NCBI RefSeq assembly: GCF_024808255.1
Contig: NZ_JANTYS010000003.1
Span: 1-64,000 of the forward strand
Direction: 5' to 3'
DNA from: Mucilaginibacter dorajii
GTDB taxonomy: Bacteria > Bacteroidota > Bacteroidia > Sphingobacteriales > Sphingobacteriaceae
DNA length: 64,000 nucleotides
In this document: piece after piece, positions 42,654 through 51,756 of the stretch
How the letters are laid out: each line of letters starts with the position of its first letter
How positions within the stretch are numbered: the stretch's first letter is position 1
Translations under genes and position numbers: made by a program
Notes under the pieces: model-generated
The model's input: the letters and a program-made list of their open reading frames with translations, nothing else
What the model was told of the DNA's origin: nothing
The model's database searches: none

Positions 42654-43613
42654 CTACCAGTTCATATCAAACTTAACCCAATAAATATCATCCCAACCAT
42701 TACCTGCGCTACCAAGCAACTGCTTCAATTGGGAGTAGTTTTTTGTTTTACCATCGTTAAACCCGGCATTTAACCTACTACTGGTAAATACCAGGTATTT
42801 TTTATCCCAGGTTACAAAAGGGCAATAATCAATAGCTGTGGAATTGATTGGCGCTGGCACATGTTTTACGGGTAGCCAGTTGCCTGCTTTATCTTTATGG
42901 CTGATGTACAGGTCGCCCCGGCCAAGGTTATCCGGGCGACCATCAGATGTTAAAATAATAAACTGCTCACCAGGGTCAACAAAAGCGTTAAACTCGTCAT
43001 ACTTAGTGTTGATGTCCTCCGGGAGTATTTCTGGTTTGGAGTAGCCGCTGTTGCCGGTTGGTTTGCAAACTACAATATCTTCGCTTCCCTTACCATCTGC
43101 TAATTCGGCTGTAAAATACAGGTTACCACTACGGGTAATACTGGGATAAAATTCGCTTTTATCGGAGTTTACATTGTTGCCCAGGTTTTCGGGTTCGCCC
43201 CATTTGCCGTTGGGTGATTTTTTAACGCGCCATATATCAAAATCCTTTTTTATGGCACTGCCTATTAGTGGCCTGTCTGATGAAAAATAAATGGTGCTGC
43301 CATCGGGCGAGAAGGCCGCTTCCAGGTCGCGGTACTTGCCAGAGAATGGGGCAACTTCTGGCAGCCCCCACCTGCCATTCTTTTTTAGGAGGCGTATTAT
43401 GGTACTTGTTACAAAGCGCGGTTGCTGCAGGGTGTAAAAAATCTCATCGCCTTTTGGCGATATGGTAAAATCGCGATTGCTTAAGCCATCGCTAAGCCGG
43501 CCTTCAGTAAAAAGCTGCGGGACATTGGTTGGCAGCCGGGCATCGGGATAAGTTTGAGCGAATGCTTTGTTAAAAGCAGCAGTGAGGATAAGGAGGATGA
43601 TCAGTTTACGCAT
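42654..43613 (-). CDS. PD40 beta-propeller protein, exported
   Basis: 319 aa from the ATG at 43611-43613, where the signal peptide (MRKLIILLILTAAFNKAFA) begins. It has WD40-like PD40 repeats (AAFSPDGSTIYFSSDRP, YPSITRSGNLYFTA, FIILTSDGRPDNLG, KKYLVFTSSRLNAG), forming a propeller of about six blades. TolB-like proteins bind partners in the periplasm; the partner is unknown. It is divergent to the DUF885 gene. Confidence 0.85.
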   Translation of the reverse strand: MRKLIILLILTAAFNKAFAQTYPDARLPTNVPQLFTEGRLSDGLSNRDFTISPKGDEIFYTLQQPRFVTSTIIRLLKKNGRWGLPEVAPFSGKYRDLEAAFSPDGSTIYFSSDRPLIGSAIKKDFDIWRVKKSPNGKWGEPENLGNNVNSDKSEFYPSITRSGNLYFTAELADGKGSEDIVVCKPTGNSGYSKPEILPEDINTKYDEFNAFVDPGEQFIILTSDGRPDNLGRGDLYISHKDKAGNWLPVKHVPAPINSTAIDYCPFVTWDKKYLVFTSSRLNAGFNDGKTKNYSQLKQLLGSAGNGWDDIYWVKFDMNW

Positions 43614-43703
43614 GGTGATACAATTTACGTTATTTCCATCTGCAATTTGTAACATCGGGTTTAAATTATCATCGAAGCTAATAACCGTTTATAATATCCC
43701 AAT

Positions 43704-44993
43704 ATGAAAACACTGTTACTTTGCGCAGCTTTTGTAATTACCTGTTTTTGCCCGGCTATAGGGCAGCAAAAATTTGACGCATTTAGCGAAAAATTTGTGA
43801 GTGGTTACAACCAATTAAAGCTACCGCAACTGGAGTTAAGTTATGTAACAGGATTTGAGCATATTGGCTCGACTGCCGAAATTGAACGGCAGTTTACATT
43901 TTTTAAATGGGCTGATGTCGAACTCAAAAATTATAAAGCTGAGGTATTAACGCCATCGCAAAAAACAGATTACGCCTTAATTACTTATGAGTGCAGGCTC
44001 AACCTGGAACGTATTGCATTGGAGCAGCAATGGGTAAAGCATCGACCCGAAAAAATTCCAACCGGGGGCGTCATCACTATACCCGATGGCAAGGCCTGGT
44101 ATGCTTATTTACTAAAGCGCTGGGTGAGTGCAGATGTAACGCCGGATGAGATCTATAAATTCGGACTGACCGAAGTACGCCGGGTACAGCAGCATATGGA
44201 AGCGGTAAGGCAACAAACCGGCCTTGATGAAGATGCCTTTTACAAACACTTAAACGATCCTGAGTTTTTTGAAAGTGATCCTAAAAAGGTGCAGCAGGCG
44301 TTTGAGCAAACCAAAGCGGTAATTTACAGCAACCTGCCCAAACTATTCAATGATACCCAGATTCATGACCTAAACATTAAAGCCGGCGAAAGTAAACAGC
44401 TTGTCCAAACGCCAGGCTATTACGATAACAATACGTTTTATTATAACCTGTTTGATAAGCCCTATAACAAACGGATGTATAATTGGCTGTTTATTCATGA
44501 AGGCGTACCTGGCCATCATTACCAGGCAAGCATCGAGGGTAAAACCAAAACATCCGCGGTACAGCAGCTTTTTTACTACCTGGGCTTTGCCGAAGGTTGG
44601 GGGGCTTATACCGAGGAATTGGGCAAACAACTGGGTGTATACCAAACCCCTTATGATGAATTGGGGAAATGGGAATGGGATATTGTACGATCTGTACGGG
44701 TGCCGCTGGACGTTGGGCTAAATTATTACGGATGGACGGATGAACAGGCCCTTGCCTTCTGGAAAAAAAACATCCGTAACCAGGATGATATCGCCCTGCG
44801 CGAAATAGCCCGTATCCGCCGCTGGCCCGCGCAGGTGGTTACTTACAAATACGGCGCTTTACAAATACTGCATTGGCGCGAAGAATTGCAACAAAAGCAG
44901 GGCAAAAGTTTTGATATCAGGAACTTTCATTCCCGCGTTTTAGATCATGGGTCGTTGCCTCTGTTTTTGGTGAAACAAAACGTATTTAACTAA
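43704..44993 (+). CDS. DUF885 metallopeptidase-like protein, exported
   Basis: 429 aa with a signal peptide (about 1-20). The DUF885 zinc motif HEGVPGHHYQA is present, with GFAEGWGAYTEELGKQLG downstream holding a likely third ligand. The family looks like peptidases (M32-like helical fold); activity is unproven. About 90 aa shorter than many homologues, without an obvious break. Divergent from the PD40 gene. Confidence 0.85.
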   Translation: MKTLLLCAAFVITCFCPAIGQQKFDAFSEKFVSGYNQLKLPQLELSYVTGFEHIGSTAEIERQFTFFKWADVELKNYKAEVLTPSQKTDYALITYECRLNLERIALEQQWVKHRPEKIPTGGVITIPDGKAWYAYLLKRWVSADVTPDEIYKFGLTEVRRVQQHMEAVRQQTGLDEDAFYKHLNDPEFFESDPKKVQQAFEQTKAVIYSNLPKLFNDTQIHDLNIKAGESKQLVQTPGYYDNNTFYYNLFDKPYNKRMYNWLFIHEGVPGHHYQASIEGKTKTSAVQQLFYYLGFAEGWGAYTEELGKQLGVYQTPYDELGKWEWDIVRSVRVPLDVGLNYYGWTDEQALAFWKKNIRNQDDIALREIARIRRWPAQVVTYKYGALQILHWREELQQKQGKSFDIRNFHSRVLDHGSLPLFLVKQNVFN

Positions 44994-45057
44994 AAAAAAC
45001 TGCTGGTTATAAAATGTACTTTAATATCAAATGAAAACTCAACGCACATTGAGTTAT

Positions 45058-45198
45058 ACACGAATGCCCATCGCCTCGGTTACAATTTAATCGAATTTCA
45101 CGAATCTTGGAATAGATCGGTAGCAGAAACTAAAATATGAGGTCAAAAAATTCATGAAATTTGCTACAATCTATCCTATGGGCGTTTAATTCGTGTTT
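45058..45198. repeat. CACGAATGCCC repeat, copy 1 (palindromic)
   Basis: Left end CACGAATGCCCAT and right end ATGGGCGTTTAATTCGTG are imperfect inverted repeats; the segment 45058-45131 matches 59340-59412 (AATTTAATCGAATTTCACGA shared). Confidence 0.8.
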
Positions 45199-45232
45199 AT
45201 TCAAATTTCTGCTTATGAGAAAATAAAGTTAA

Positions 45233-45304
45233 ATGTTAAAAGAGATTTCCCTGAATCTGAAACATCAGGGCCTTCGTATTCCGGCTATTAAATATATTTT
45301 ATAA
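45233..45304 (+). other. 23-codon small ORF in the lysC leader
   Basis: MLKEISLNLKHQGLRIPAIK... followed by a stop, then hairpins. It could be a leader peptide but has no run of Thr, Ile or Lys. Low confidence. Confidence 0.2.
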
Positions 45305-45408
45305 ATCCTGGCAGCTGTTTATTTTTTTTAATATTATACCCAATAACAGGTATTTTATATCTGCATCTATTTAAGCAGATTTACATAAACCCAAACCTTA
45401 TCAAATAA

Positions 45409-45447
45409 ACGCAAGCCCCGGCCGTAACGGCTGGGGCTTGCGTTTTG
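45409..45447 (+). terminator. Hairpin terminator upstream of aspartokinase
   Basis: ACGCAAGCCCCGG / CTGGGGCTTGCGT with loop CCGTAACG, followed by TTTTG. It is 416 bp after the DUF885 stop and 156 bp before lysC. A second small hairpin lies at 45359-45380. Confidence 0.7.
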
Positions 45448-45602
45448 TAAACTATTCATTAGCCTTTATAATTTCCTTTTCTCAAAAAACGGCCAAGCAT
45501 ATCCCTTAAATTTTAATTAGTTATAAGCGCTTTAAAATCCTATTTTTAGCGCCGCAAATAAAGGCACCGGTGGTGCCCATATTTTGGTTAACAGCAATAG
45601 CG

Positions 45603-46913
45603 ATGAAAGTTTTAAAATTTGGTGGTACATCAGTAGGCAGTCCGGCCCGCATGAAGGCCCTCCTTGATATCATTAACCCGGCGGAGCGACAAATAGTTGT
45701 GCTTTCGGCAGTATCGGGCACTACAAACAGCCTGGTAGAAATTGGACAGGCTTATCTTACAGGAGATAAGAAGAAGGCCATTATCCTGGTTAGTGCTTTG
45801 AAGGATAAATACGAGTTGTTTATCAAAGAACTTTTTGCCAGCCCCGAATATTTGCAGCAGGGTAAAGAGGTTATTGATTATCATTTTGCTTTGCTTAGTA
45901 ATATGGCTAATAACCAGTTTACCAATGTTGAAGAAAAGATCATTTTAGCACAAGGCGAACTATTATCAACTACTTTATACCATGTTTATTTAAAAGAGAT
46001 TGGTGTATCGTCGGCGCTATTGCCTGCTTTAAGTTTTATGAAAATTGATGAAGACAATGAACCCACTGTTGACTACATCACCGAAAAAATAACGCCTTTG
46101 TTGGATAAACAACCCGAGATAAACCTGTTTATAACCCAGGGCTTTATTTGCCGCAATGCTTTTGGCGAAATTGATAACCTGCGCCGCGGCGGCAGCGATT
46201 ATACCGCGTCATTAATAGGAGCGGGCATCCGCAGCGAAGAGGTACAAATCTGGACGGATATTGACGGGATGCACAATAATGACCCCCGCATTGTAAAAGG
46301 TACGCAGCCCATAGCCCAGCTTTCATTTGATGAAGCTGCCGAGCTTGCTTATTTCGGTGCTAAAATATTGCATCCGCAAAGCGTGTTCCCTGCTCAGAAA
46401 TACAAAATACCTGTGCGACTTTTAAACACCATGGACCCACAGGCTAAAGGTACTTTGATAACACATACCAGCGAAAAAGATAAGATTAAATCCATAGCCG
46501 CGAAAGATGGTATCACAGCCATCAAGATCCAATCGAGCAGGATGTTATTGGCTCACGGTTTTTTACGCAAAGTGTTTGAGGTGTTTGAACGATACAAAAC
46601 ATCAATAGACATGATAACAACATCAGAAGTGGCTGTTTCATTAACTATTGATGATGTGACCTACTTAGGTGAGATCACCTCTGAACTAAATAAATTCGGA
46701 TCGGTTGAAATAGATGTAAACCATACCATTATTTGTGTGGTAGGCGATTTTGGTGCCGAAAAACATGGCTACGCCGCCAGGGTATTGGAGGCGGTTAAGC
46801 ATATTCCGTTACGGATGATCTCCTACGGGGGGAGTGATCACAACCTGTCGTTACTGGTAAAAACCGACGATAAGGTGGAAACATTAAGAAGCCTGCATAA
46901 CAGGTTGTTTTAA
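45603..46913 (+). CDS. lysC: Aspartate kinase
   Basis: 436 aa from the ATG at 45603 (MKVLKFGGTSVGS), the canonical start; a GTG upstream would add 11 residues. KFGGTSVG, TRGGSDYTASLIGA-type (NLRRGGSDYTA) and GMHNNDPR motifs are those of the amino-acid kinase domain, with the C-terminal ACT regulatory pair (ITAIKIQSSRML..., VGDFGAEKHG). It phosphorylates aspartate as the first step towards lysine, diaminopimelate, threonine and methionine. It is monofunctional (no homoserine dehydrogenase). It pairs with lysA 94 bp downstream. Confidence 0.93.
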   Translation: MKVLKFGGTSVGSPARMKALLDIINPAERQIVVLSAVSGTTNSLVEIGQAYLTGDKKKAIILVSALKDKYELFIKELFASPEYLQQGKEVIDYHFALLSNMANNQFTNVEEKIILAQGELLSTTLYHVYLKEIGVSSALLPALSFMKIDEDNEPTVDYITEKITPLLDKQPEINLFITQGFICRNAFGEIDNLRRGGSDYTASLIGAGIRSEEVQIWTDIDGMHNNDPRIVKGTQPIAQLSFDEAAELAYFGAKILHPQSVFPAQKYKIPVRLLNTMDPQAKGTLITHTSEKDKIKSIAAKDGITAIKIQSSRMLLAHGFLRKVFEVFERYKTSIDMITTSEVAVSLTIDDVTYLGEITSELNKFGSVEIDVNHTIICVVGDFGAEKHGYAARVLEAVKHIPLRMISYGGSDHNLSLLVKTDDKVETLRSLHNRLF

Positions 46914-47007
46914 TTTCGGAATTGGGAATTTCGATTTCGGATTTGTGAAATCGGCTCCCGCTCCAAAACTTTTGAATTTTGACTTTTAAATTTTGACTTT
47001 CCAACGC

Positions 47008-48213
47008 ATGTTCAACAACCAAACTATAGATAAATTTTCGCAATTAGATACCCCGTTTTATTATTACGATATGGGGGTATTAAATCAAACTTTACAAGCC
47101 TGTCGTGATGCATCGGTTAAGCACGGGTTTCATGTGCATTATGCCATGAAGGCGAATTTTAATCCGCGGGTGTTAGATATGATCCAGTCGTTTGGTTTTG
47201 GTGCCGATTGCGTAAGCGGTAACGAGGTTAAAGCCGCTATTGAACATGGCTTTGATAAAGGAAAAGTTGTATTTGCGGGGGTAGGTAAATCAGACAGGGA
47301 AATAAATCTGGCTTTGGATGCCGATATCTTTTGCTTCAATGTAGAATCGGTGCAGGAACTTGAAATTATCAATGAGCTGGCTGCTGCCAAAGGCAAAAAA
47401 GCCAATGTGGCTATCCGCATAAATCCTAATGTTGATGCGCATACTCATCACTTTATAACTACCGGGCTTGATGAAAATAAATTTGGCATCAACATTTGGC
47501 AATTGCCGGATGTGGCTACTATGTTGCGTAAATGTGCCAGTTTGCAGTTTTTAGGTATCCACTTCCACATCGGTTCGCAAATTACCGATCTGGAAGTTTA
47601 TAAAAGCCTTTGTACCCGCATTAACGAAATGCAGGATTGGTTTGAAGACCACGGTTTTACGGTTAAAGTGTTGAATACCGGCGGAGGTCTTGGAGTTGAT
47701 TATTACAGCCCCGATACCAACATCGCCGACTTTGAAAACTATTTCCAGGTGTTTAAACAATTCCTGAATGTAAAACCAGGGCAAGAGGTGCATTTTGAAC
47801 TTGGCCGTGCGTTGGTAGCCCAAAGCGCGTCATTGATATCAAGGGTATTGTACGTTAAAAACGGCAAAAAGAAAAACTTCCTGGTACTGGATGCTGGTAT
47901 GACCGAACTGATTCGCCCGATGCTTTACCAGGCATATCATCAGATAGAGAATATAAGTAGAGAGAATCAAGAATCAAGAGTCAAGAATCAAGATGAGGCT
48001 GCCACTCACCACTCACCACTCACTACTCACCATTTGAAATACGACATTGTCGGTCCTATTTGTGAAAGCACGGATTGTTTTCAGAAGGATGTTGATATGC
48101 CCGAATCTTTCCGTGGCGACCTGATTGCCGTACGCACAGCGGGTGCATACGGCGAGGTAATGGCGTCGGGCTATAATTTACGCGATAGGGTAGGGAGTAT
48201 TTACTCAGAGTAA
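47008..48213 (+). CDS. lysA: Diaminopimelate decarboxylase with in-frame repeat insertion
   Basis: 401 aa from the ATG at 47008 (the TTG five codons upstream is rejected). PLP-binding lysine in HYAMKANFNP, HIGSQITD, GGGLGVDY (PLP phosphate) and the Cys of GPICESTD are present. It converts meso-DAP to lysine, last step of the pathway begun by lysC upstream. About residues 317-342 (47961-48035) consist of a low-complexity insertion whose DNA is the TCAAGAATCAAG and ACTCACCACTCACC repeat type found between genes. The reading frame is kept; the enzyme is probably still active. Confidence 0.93.
   Translation: MFNNQTIDKFSQLDTPFYYYDMGVLNQTLQACRDASVKHGFHVHYAMKANFNPRVLDMIQSFGFGADCVSGNEVKAAIEHGFDKGKVVFAGVGKSDREINLALDADIFCFNVESVQELEIINELAAAKGKKANVAIRINPNVDAHTHHFITTGLDENKFGINIWQLPDVATMLRKCASLQFLGIHFHIGSQITDLEVYKSLCTRINEMQDWFEDHGFTVKVLNTGGGLGVDYYSPDTNIADFENYFQVFKQFLNVKPGQEVHFELGRALVAQSASLISRVLYVKNGKKKNFLVLDAGMTELIRPMLYQAYHQIENISRENQESRVKNQDEAATHHSPLTTHHLKYDIVGPICESTDCFQKDVDMPESFRGDLIAVRTAGAYGEVMASGYNLRDRVGSIYSE
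47961..48035 (+). repeat. Intergenic-type repeat inserted in lysA
   Basis: About 75 bp of TCAAGAATCAAGAG and CACTCACCACTCACT repeats, the motif seen at 18837-18972 and 63480-63737, but inside a coding sequence and in frame (25 codons). Junctions with the conserved enzyme are at YHQIEN before and KYDIVGPICES after. Confidence 0.8.
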
Positions 48214-48217
48214 GGGT

Positions 48218-48979
48218 TTAAAGCCTTAAGCCCAACCTGAACTGTACATAGGTGCCGCCTTCAACAACAAAAAAGTATTGCTTAAGCTGTAAAAAGTATG
48301 CAAACGAAACATTTGTAGGCGTTTTGTAGGTTACGTAGTTATTGTTGGTGTTGTTGTAAATATTGTCATTACCAAAGGTTTTGCCCACAAAGGCACGAAA
48401 GCCCATTTCGGTATTAGGCTTGCGGCCATGAAAAACTATTTCGCTGGTTAACCCGCCCGTAAACAACTCAGTACGTGTATCGGTGTAAAAGTTAGGGTCG
48501 CCGGTTACTGCCTTCCTAAAGCGCGCGTAATCGCCAAACTCGTGACTATAAACTGCCTCAAAACCAATAATGCGGAAATCGGTTCTGCTATCAGTATTTA
48601 TAAAGAAGTTCCCGGATAAGCGGCCGCCCACGGCACCAAAAAACTTATTCTTAAAGTAATGGGGATTGTCTTTTTCCAAATCGTAGTTTTCGTAATTGCC
48701 TAAAGAGGTAAATCCGCCATAAGCCAGGTTAAAGTTTTGAAAAGTATGGGCTTCGCTGATGTTTAGTTGACCGCTGGTTAACTGGTCTGACAGGTTGTTG
48801 CTAAAATCCAATACCACACCGCCAGATAGATAAGTGGCAGATTTAGTGCTATCCATCGACATTGGCTTGGGCATATAGGCTATATCGCTGTGATGCAGCG
48901 CCGGCCCGTAAACATGATCGCTGCATGAACTAAAGAAACCGGCAATAACTAACGGAATTACGTAAAATTTAATTTTCAT
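48218..48979 (-). CDS. Outer-membrane-type lipoprotein, unknown
   Basis: 253 aa. Signal peptide with lipobox Cys19 (GFFSSC). The rest is beta-rich with many Tyr/Gly/Asn and a C-terminal aromatic-rich strand (FVVEGGTYVQFRLGLRL), suggesting a barrel or surface domain. No family recognised. Converges with lysA, 5 bp between stops. Confidence 0.7.
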   Translation of the reverse strand: MKIKFYVIPLVIAGFFSSCSDHVYGPALHHSDIAYMPKPMSMDSTKSATYLSGGVVLDFSNNLSDQLTSGQLNISEAHTFQNFNLAYGGFTSLGNYENYDLEKDNPHYFKNKFFGAVGGRLSGNFFINTDSRTDFRIIGFEAVYSHEFGDYARFRKAVTGDPNFYTDTRTELFTGGLTSEIVFHGRKPNTEMGFRAFVGKTFGNDNIYNNTNNNYVTYKTPTNVSFAYFLQLKQYFFVVEGGTYVQFRLGLRL

Positions 48980-49073
48980 AAGTATAATTGGTTAGTAGTT
49001 TAGGGCAATAAATCTAAAACCAATTATACGTTAAATTAAACTAATCCGTAACAGTTGTTTTAATTATTCTTAA

Positions 49074-49727
49074 TTAGCGCAGCAAGCCAGTAAAATAGGC
49101 ATCGTTAAAATCGGGCGAAAAATGGAGTACATTGGGTAGTTGGCTAAACTCATCCTGCTCGTGTGTGGTAGTCAATACAACGGCATTCATTCCCGCGTTG
49201 GCTGCTGCCTCAACTCCTTTGGGTACATCTTCAAACACAATACAATCTGTTGGTAAAGTATTCAACAGTTCGGCTGCCTTTAAAAAAGTTTCGGGATGGG
49301 GTTTGCTCAATATTACGTCATCAGCACTAACTATCGCTGTAAAATAATGCCTGATGTTAAGGTTATCCAATACAAAATCAATATTAAAAGGAATAGCCGC
49401 CGAACCTATGCCCATAGGAATTCCTTGCTGATAAGCCGCCTCTAAAAACTCGTGTAAACCAGGTAAAAGCGCCAGCTGAGGTAAAAACTCCTGCTGGTAA
49501 CGCTCTTCCTTTTTATAGGAAAGATCGTTCATCTCGTCCAGCGTAAACCTGTCTGGCCCAAACATTCTTACCAATACTTCCGGATTTTTACCGTACATCT
49601 GTTTTTTAACCTCGTCCCAGGTAAAGTTGCCTCCTAACTGGTTGTTTAGAAGCGACTGCCAGGCTTTGGTATGGTAAGGCATATCATTGATCATGGTGCC
49701 ATTAAGGTCGAATATAAAGGCCTTCAT
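49074..49727 (-). CDS. HAD-family phosphatase/phosphoglucomutase-like
   Basis: 217 aa. The HAD fold motifs are FDLNGTMI (Asp7 nucleophile but Asn9 where Asp is usual), GIGSAA (motif II), a Lys in SKPHPET (motif III) and FEDVPKGVEAA (motif IV Asp). It is closest to beta-phosphoglucomutase/DOG phosphatase cap types. The Asn in place of the catalytic acid/base may reduce activity or alter mechanism; it could also be a subfamily feature. No sugar gene nearby. Confidence 0.83.
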   Translation of the reverse strand: MKAFIFDLNGTMINDMPYHTKAWQSLLNNQLGGNFTWDEVKKQMYGKNPEVLVRMFGPDRFTLDEMNDLSYKKEERYQQEFLPQLALLPGLHEFLEAAYQQGIPMGIGSAAIPFNIDFVLDNLNIRHYFTAIVSADDVILSKPHPETFLKAAELLNTLPTDCIVFEDVPKGVEAAANAGMNAVVLTTTHEQDEFSQLPNVLHFSPDFNDAYFTGLLR

Positions 49728-50157
49728 ATTGCTTTTTTGATTTTGGGCGAAAATACGCTTTCTGGAAACTAAAAGCCTGCTAAAGGCATATATTAATTAT
49801 TCATGGATGGAATTTTACGTTTACCATATAGTTAAGCTCAATTTTTAAAATGTAGCTGGAATAATAAGGACTGTGTTGTGATTGTTTTAGTGCGATAGTT
49901 ACTTTTAGTAAGCCCATTGGCCCAAAAGGCTAAAGGGCTTTTTTTATTAAAACGCAACCCCGCGTAGGAACATCTATTGTTGTGATTTTTACATTAATAA
50001 TTCGTCAATTTTTTAAAACAATTTCAAGAACACATGTTTTATATTCCTAATAGCTATAATTGGAGAGATTAGCGTCAAATTGACAACTAATTAATGTTTT
50101 TAATCGTACTAAACAATAAAGCATAATTGCCCATAGATATCTGTACACAAATTAATA
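49728..50157. other. 430-bp intergenic region with an orphan hairpin
   Basis: No gene seen. AGCCC (49911-49915) ... GGGCT (49935-49939) followed by a run of T (49940-49946) resembles a plus-strand terminator, but no plus-strand gene ends here; a small RNA is possible. Confidence 0.4.
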
Positions 50158-51294
50158 ATGAGTAACGAATTACTACGCCTGCAGGCAGTAAAGAAATTTA
50201 TGGAACTTGACCATCAGATCGTTACTGATTTGAATGAGATAGTGGGCTTAGCTGCCCAAATTTGTAATACCCCTGTAGCGCTTGTCACCCTGCTTGATAA
50301 AGATAAACAATGGTTTAAAGCAGCCATTGGCACCGATATGGATTGCACCGAAAGAAAGCTTGCTTTCTGCAATTTCACTATTAAACAACCTGGTGTTTTA
50401 GTGGTTCCGGATTTGGCTTTAGATGAGCGGTTTTGTGATAGCCCTTTGGTTACCAGTGGAATGAAGGCAAGGTTTTACGCGGGCGTGCCTTTGATAACCA
50501 AAGAAGGCTTTGCATTAGGCACACTTTGCGTAGTTGACGTACAACCAGGTGAATTAAGCAAAAATCAAATAAACTCATTAAAAGTATTAGCCAAGCAGGT
50601 ATTAAACCTAATGGAGCTTAACTGGAGCCTGCGCACTTTAGAGCACCAGCATCAGCAAACACAGATACAAAAAGCGGCTATAGGCAAATCAGAAATGAAG
50701 CTTAAAGCTATTTTTGATAGTTCAAAAGATACTCATATTTTGGTAGGCCGGCAGTTGGAAGTGCTGGCTTTTAACAAGTCGGCTTCTGTTTTTATCCGCA
50801 CAACTTTCAATAAAAAACTTACCAACGGCGATAGCATCCTTCAATATACATCGCCCGGGCTACTCAAGCAATTCAGCAAATACTTTACTGTAGCTTTAGC
50901 AGGCCGTTCTATAAAACGCGAGTGGGCGCTGTTTCCTGGTACATTGAATGAAAGCTGGAAAGAAACTTCATTTATTCCGGTTAAGGATATTAGTGGTATG
51001 GTTATAGGTGTGGCACTAAACTCAACCGATATTACCACCCGTAAAAGACATGAAGAGCAGATTCGGATACAAAACGAAGCGTTACAACGTATTGCCATCA
51101 TTCAATCGCATGAGTTACGTAGGCCAGTTGCCTCATTATTGGGTATCATGGACCTGATGAGAATGGAAAATATTGATTTTGGCTACTTCAACATTATGGA
51201 AATCACCGTGCAAGAACTTGATGAAAAGATCCGGGGTATTGTTAAAGATTCAGAAGACACCATTAAGGGTGGCCACTTAGCCATTGTTGCGTAA
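50158..51294 (+). CDS. GAF-PAS-HisKA protein without an ATPase domain
   Basis: 378 aa, no signal peptide or membrane segment. GAF domain (about 20-165, VALVTLLDKDKQWFKA...FCNFTIKQPGVLVV), PAS-like domain (about 180-300, LVGRQLEVLAFNKSA) and a HisKA helix pair with His318 (IIQSHELRRPVASLLG) ending in ELDEKIRGIVKDS. No HATPase follows before the stop. Proteins like this are common in Bacteroidota and are thought to relay phosphate or dimerise with a kinase. It stops just before the AT-rich repeat at 51299. Confidence 0.85.
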   Translation: MSNELLRLQAVKKFMELDHQIVTDLNEIVGLAAQICNTPVALVTLLDKDKQWFKAAIGTDMDCTERKLAFCNFTIKQPGVLVVPDLALDERFCDSPLVTSGMKARFYAGVPLITKEGFALGTLCVVDVQPGELSKNQINSLKVLAKQVLNLMELNWSLRTLEHQHQQTQIQKAAIGKSEMKLKAIFDSSKDTHILVGRQLEVLAFNKSASVFIRTTFNKKLTNGDSILQYTSPGLLKQFSKYFTVALAGRSIKREWALFPGTLNESWKETSFIPVKDISGMVIGVALNSTDITTRKRHEEQIRIQNEALQRIAIIQSHELRRPVASLLGIMDLMRMENIDFGYFNIMEITVQELDEKIRGIVKDSEDTIKGGHLAIVA

Positions 51295-51298
51295 TTTT

Positions 51299-51450
51299 TT
51301 AATTTGAGAATTTGAATATTTGAGAATTTGAAAATTATAACGTTTGCGTTCAATGCTTTGAACTTAAGTTAGATAACCATGTATTGTGCTTTTAATTATC
51401 TGGTAAAAGCTGTTCCATTTTCAAATCTTCAAATTCTCAAATCTTCAAAT
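51299..51450. repeat. Inverted pair of ATTTGAGAATTTG repeats
   Basis: Left arm 51299-51333 and right arm 51417-51450 (ATTTTCAAATCTTCAAATTC) face each other, enclosing about 85 bp. Both are A-T rich TTTGA repeats related to 38999-39036. Confidence 0.8.
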
Positions 51451-51492
51451 GGCTAAAATTTCCATATCTTTCGGCCTTTAATAAATAAAATA

Positions 51493-51687
51493 ATGCAAAA
51501 AGAAGGAACAGTAAAATTTTTCAATGAGACAAAAGGTTTTGGATTTATCACACCTACAAGCGGTGGTCAAGACATTTTTGTTCATTCAACAGGCCTTATC
51601 GATGAGATCCGTGAAAACGACAAAGTAGAATTTGAAGTTGAAAACGGCAGAAAAGGTTTAAATGCGGTAAATGTAAAAGTTATCTAA
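51493..51687 (+). CDS. Cold-shock protein (CspA family)
   Basis: 64 aa cold-shock domain: RNP1 KGFGFI and RNP2 DIFVHST are clear, with the start MQKEGTVKFFNETKGFGFI. It binds single-stranded nucleic acid and melts RNA structure. It is monocistronic; the terminator follows at 51713. Upstream repeats leave only a short promoter region (TATCTTTC near 51466 is a weak -7 box). Confidence 0.93.
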   Translation: MQKEGTVKFFNETKGFGFITPTSGGQDIFVHSTGLIDEIRENDKVEFEVENGRKGLNAVNVKVI

Positions 51688-51712
51688 GTATAATATATCA
51701 TTAAGCATACCG

Positions 51713-51745
51713 GGCATTCACTTTTTTAGTGGATGCCTTTTTTAT
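51713..51745 (+). terminator. Terminator of the cold-shock gene
   Basis: GGCATTCAC...GTGGATGCC stem, one G-T pair, followed by TTTTTTATTT. Confidence 0.8.
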
Positions 51746-51756
51746 TTCAGTTATTT

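Noticed and set aside
46993..47007. TTG start of lysA
   Set aside because: The ATG at 47008 is closer to the usual start; upstream bases are part of an AT-rich repeat.
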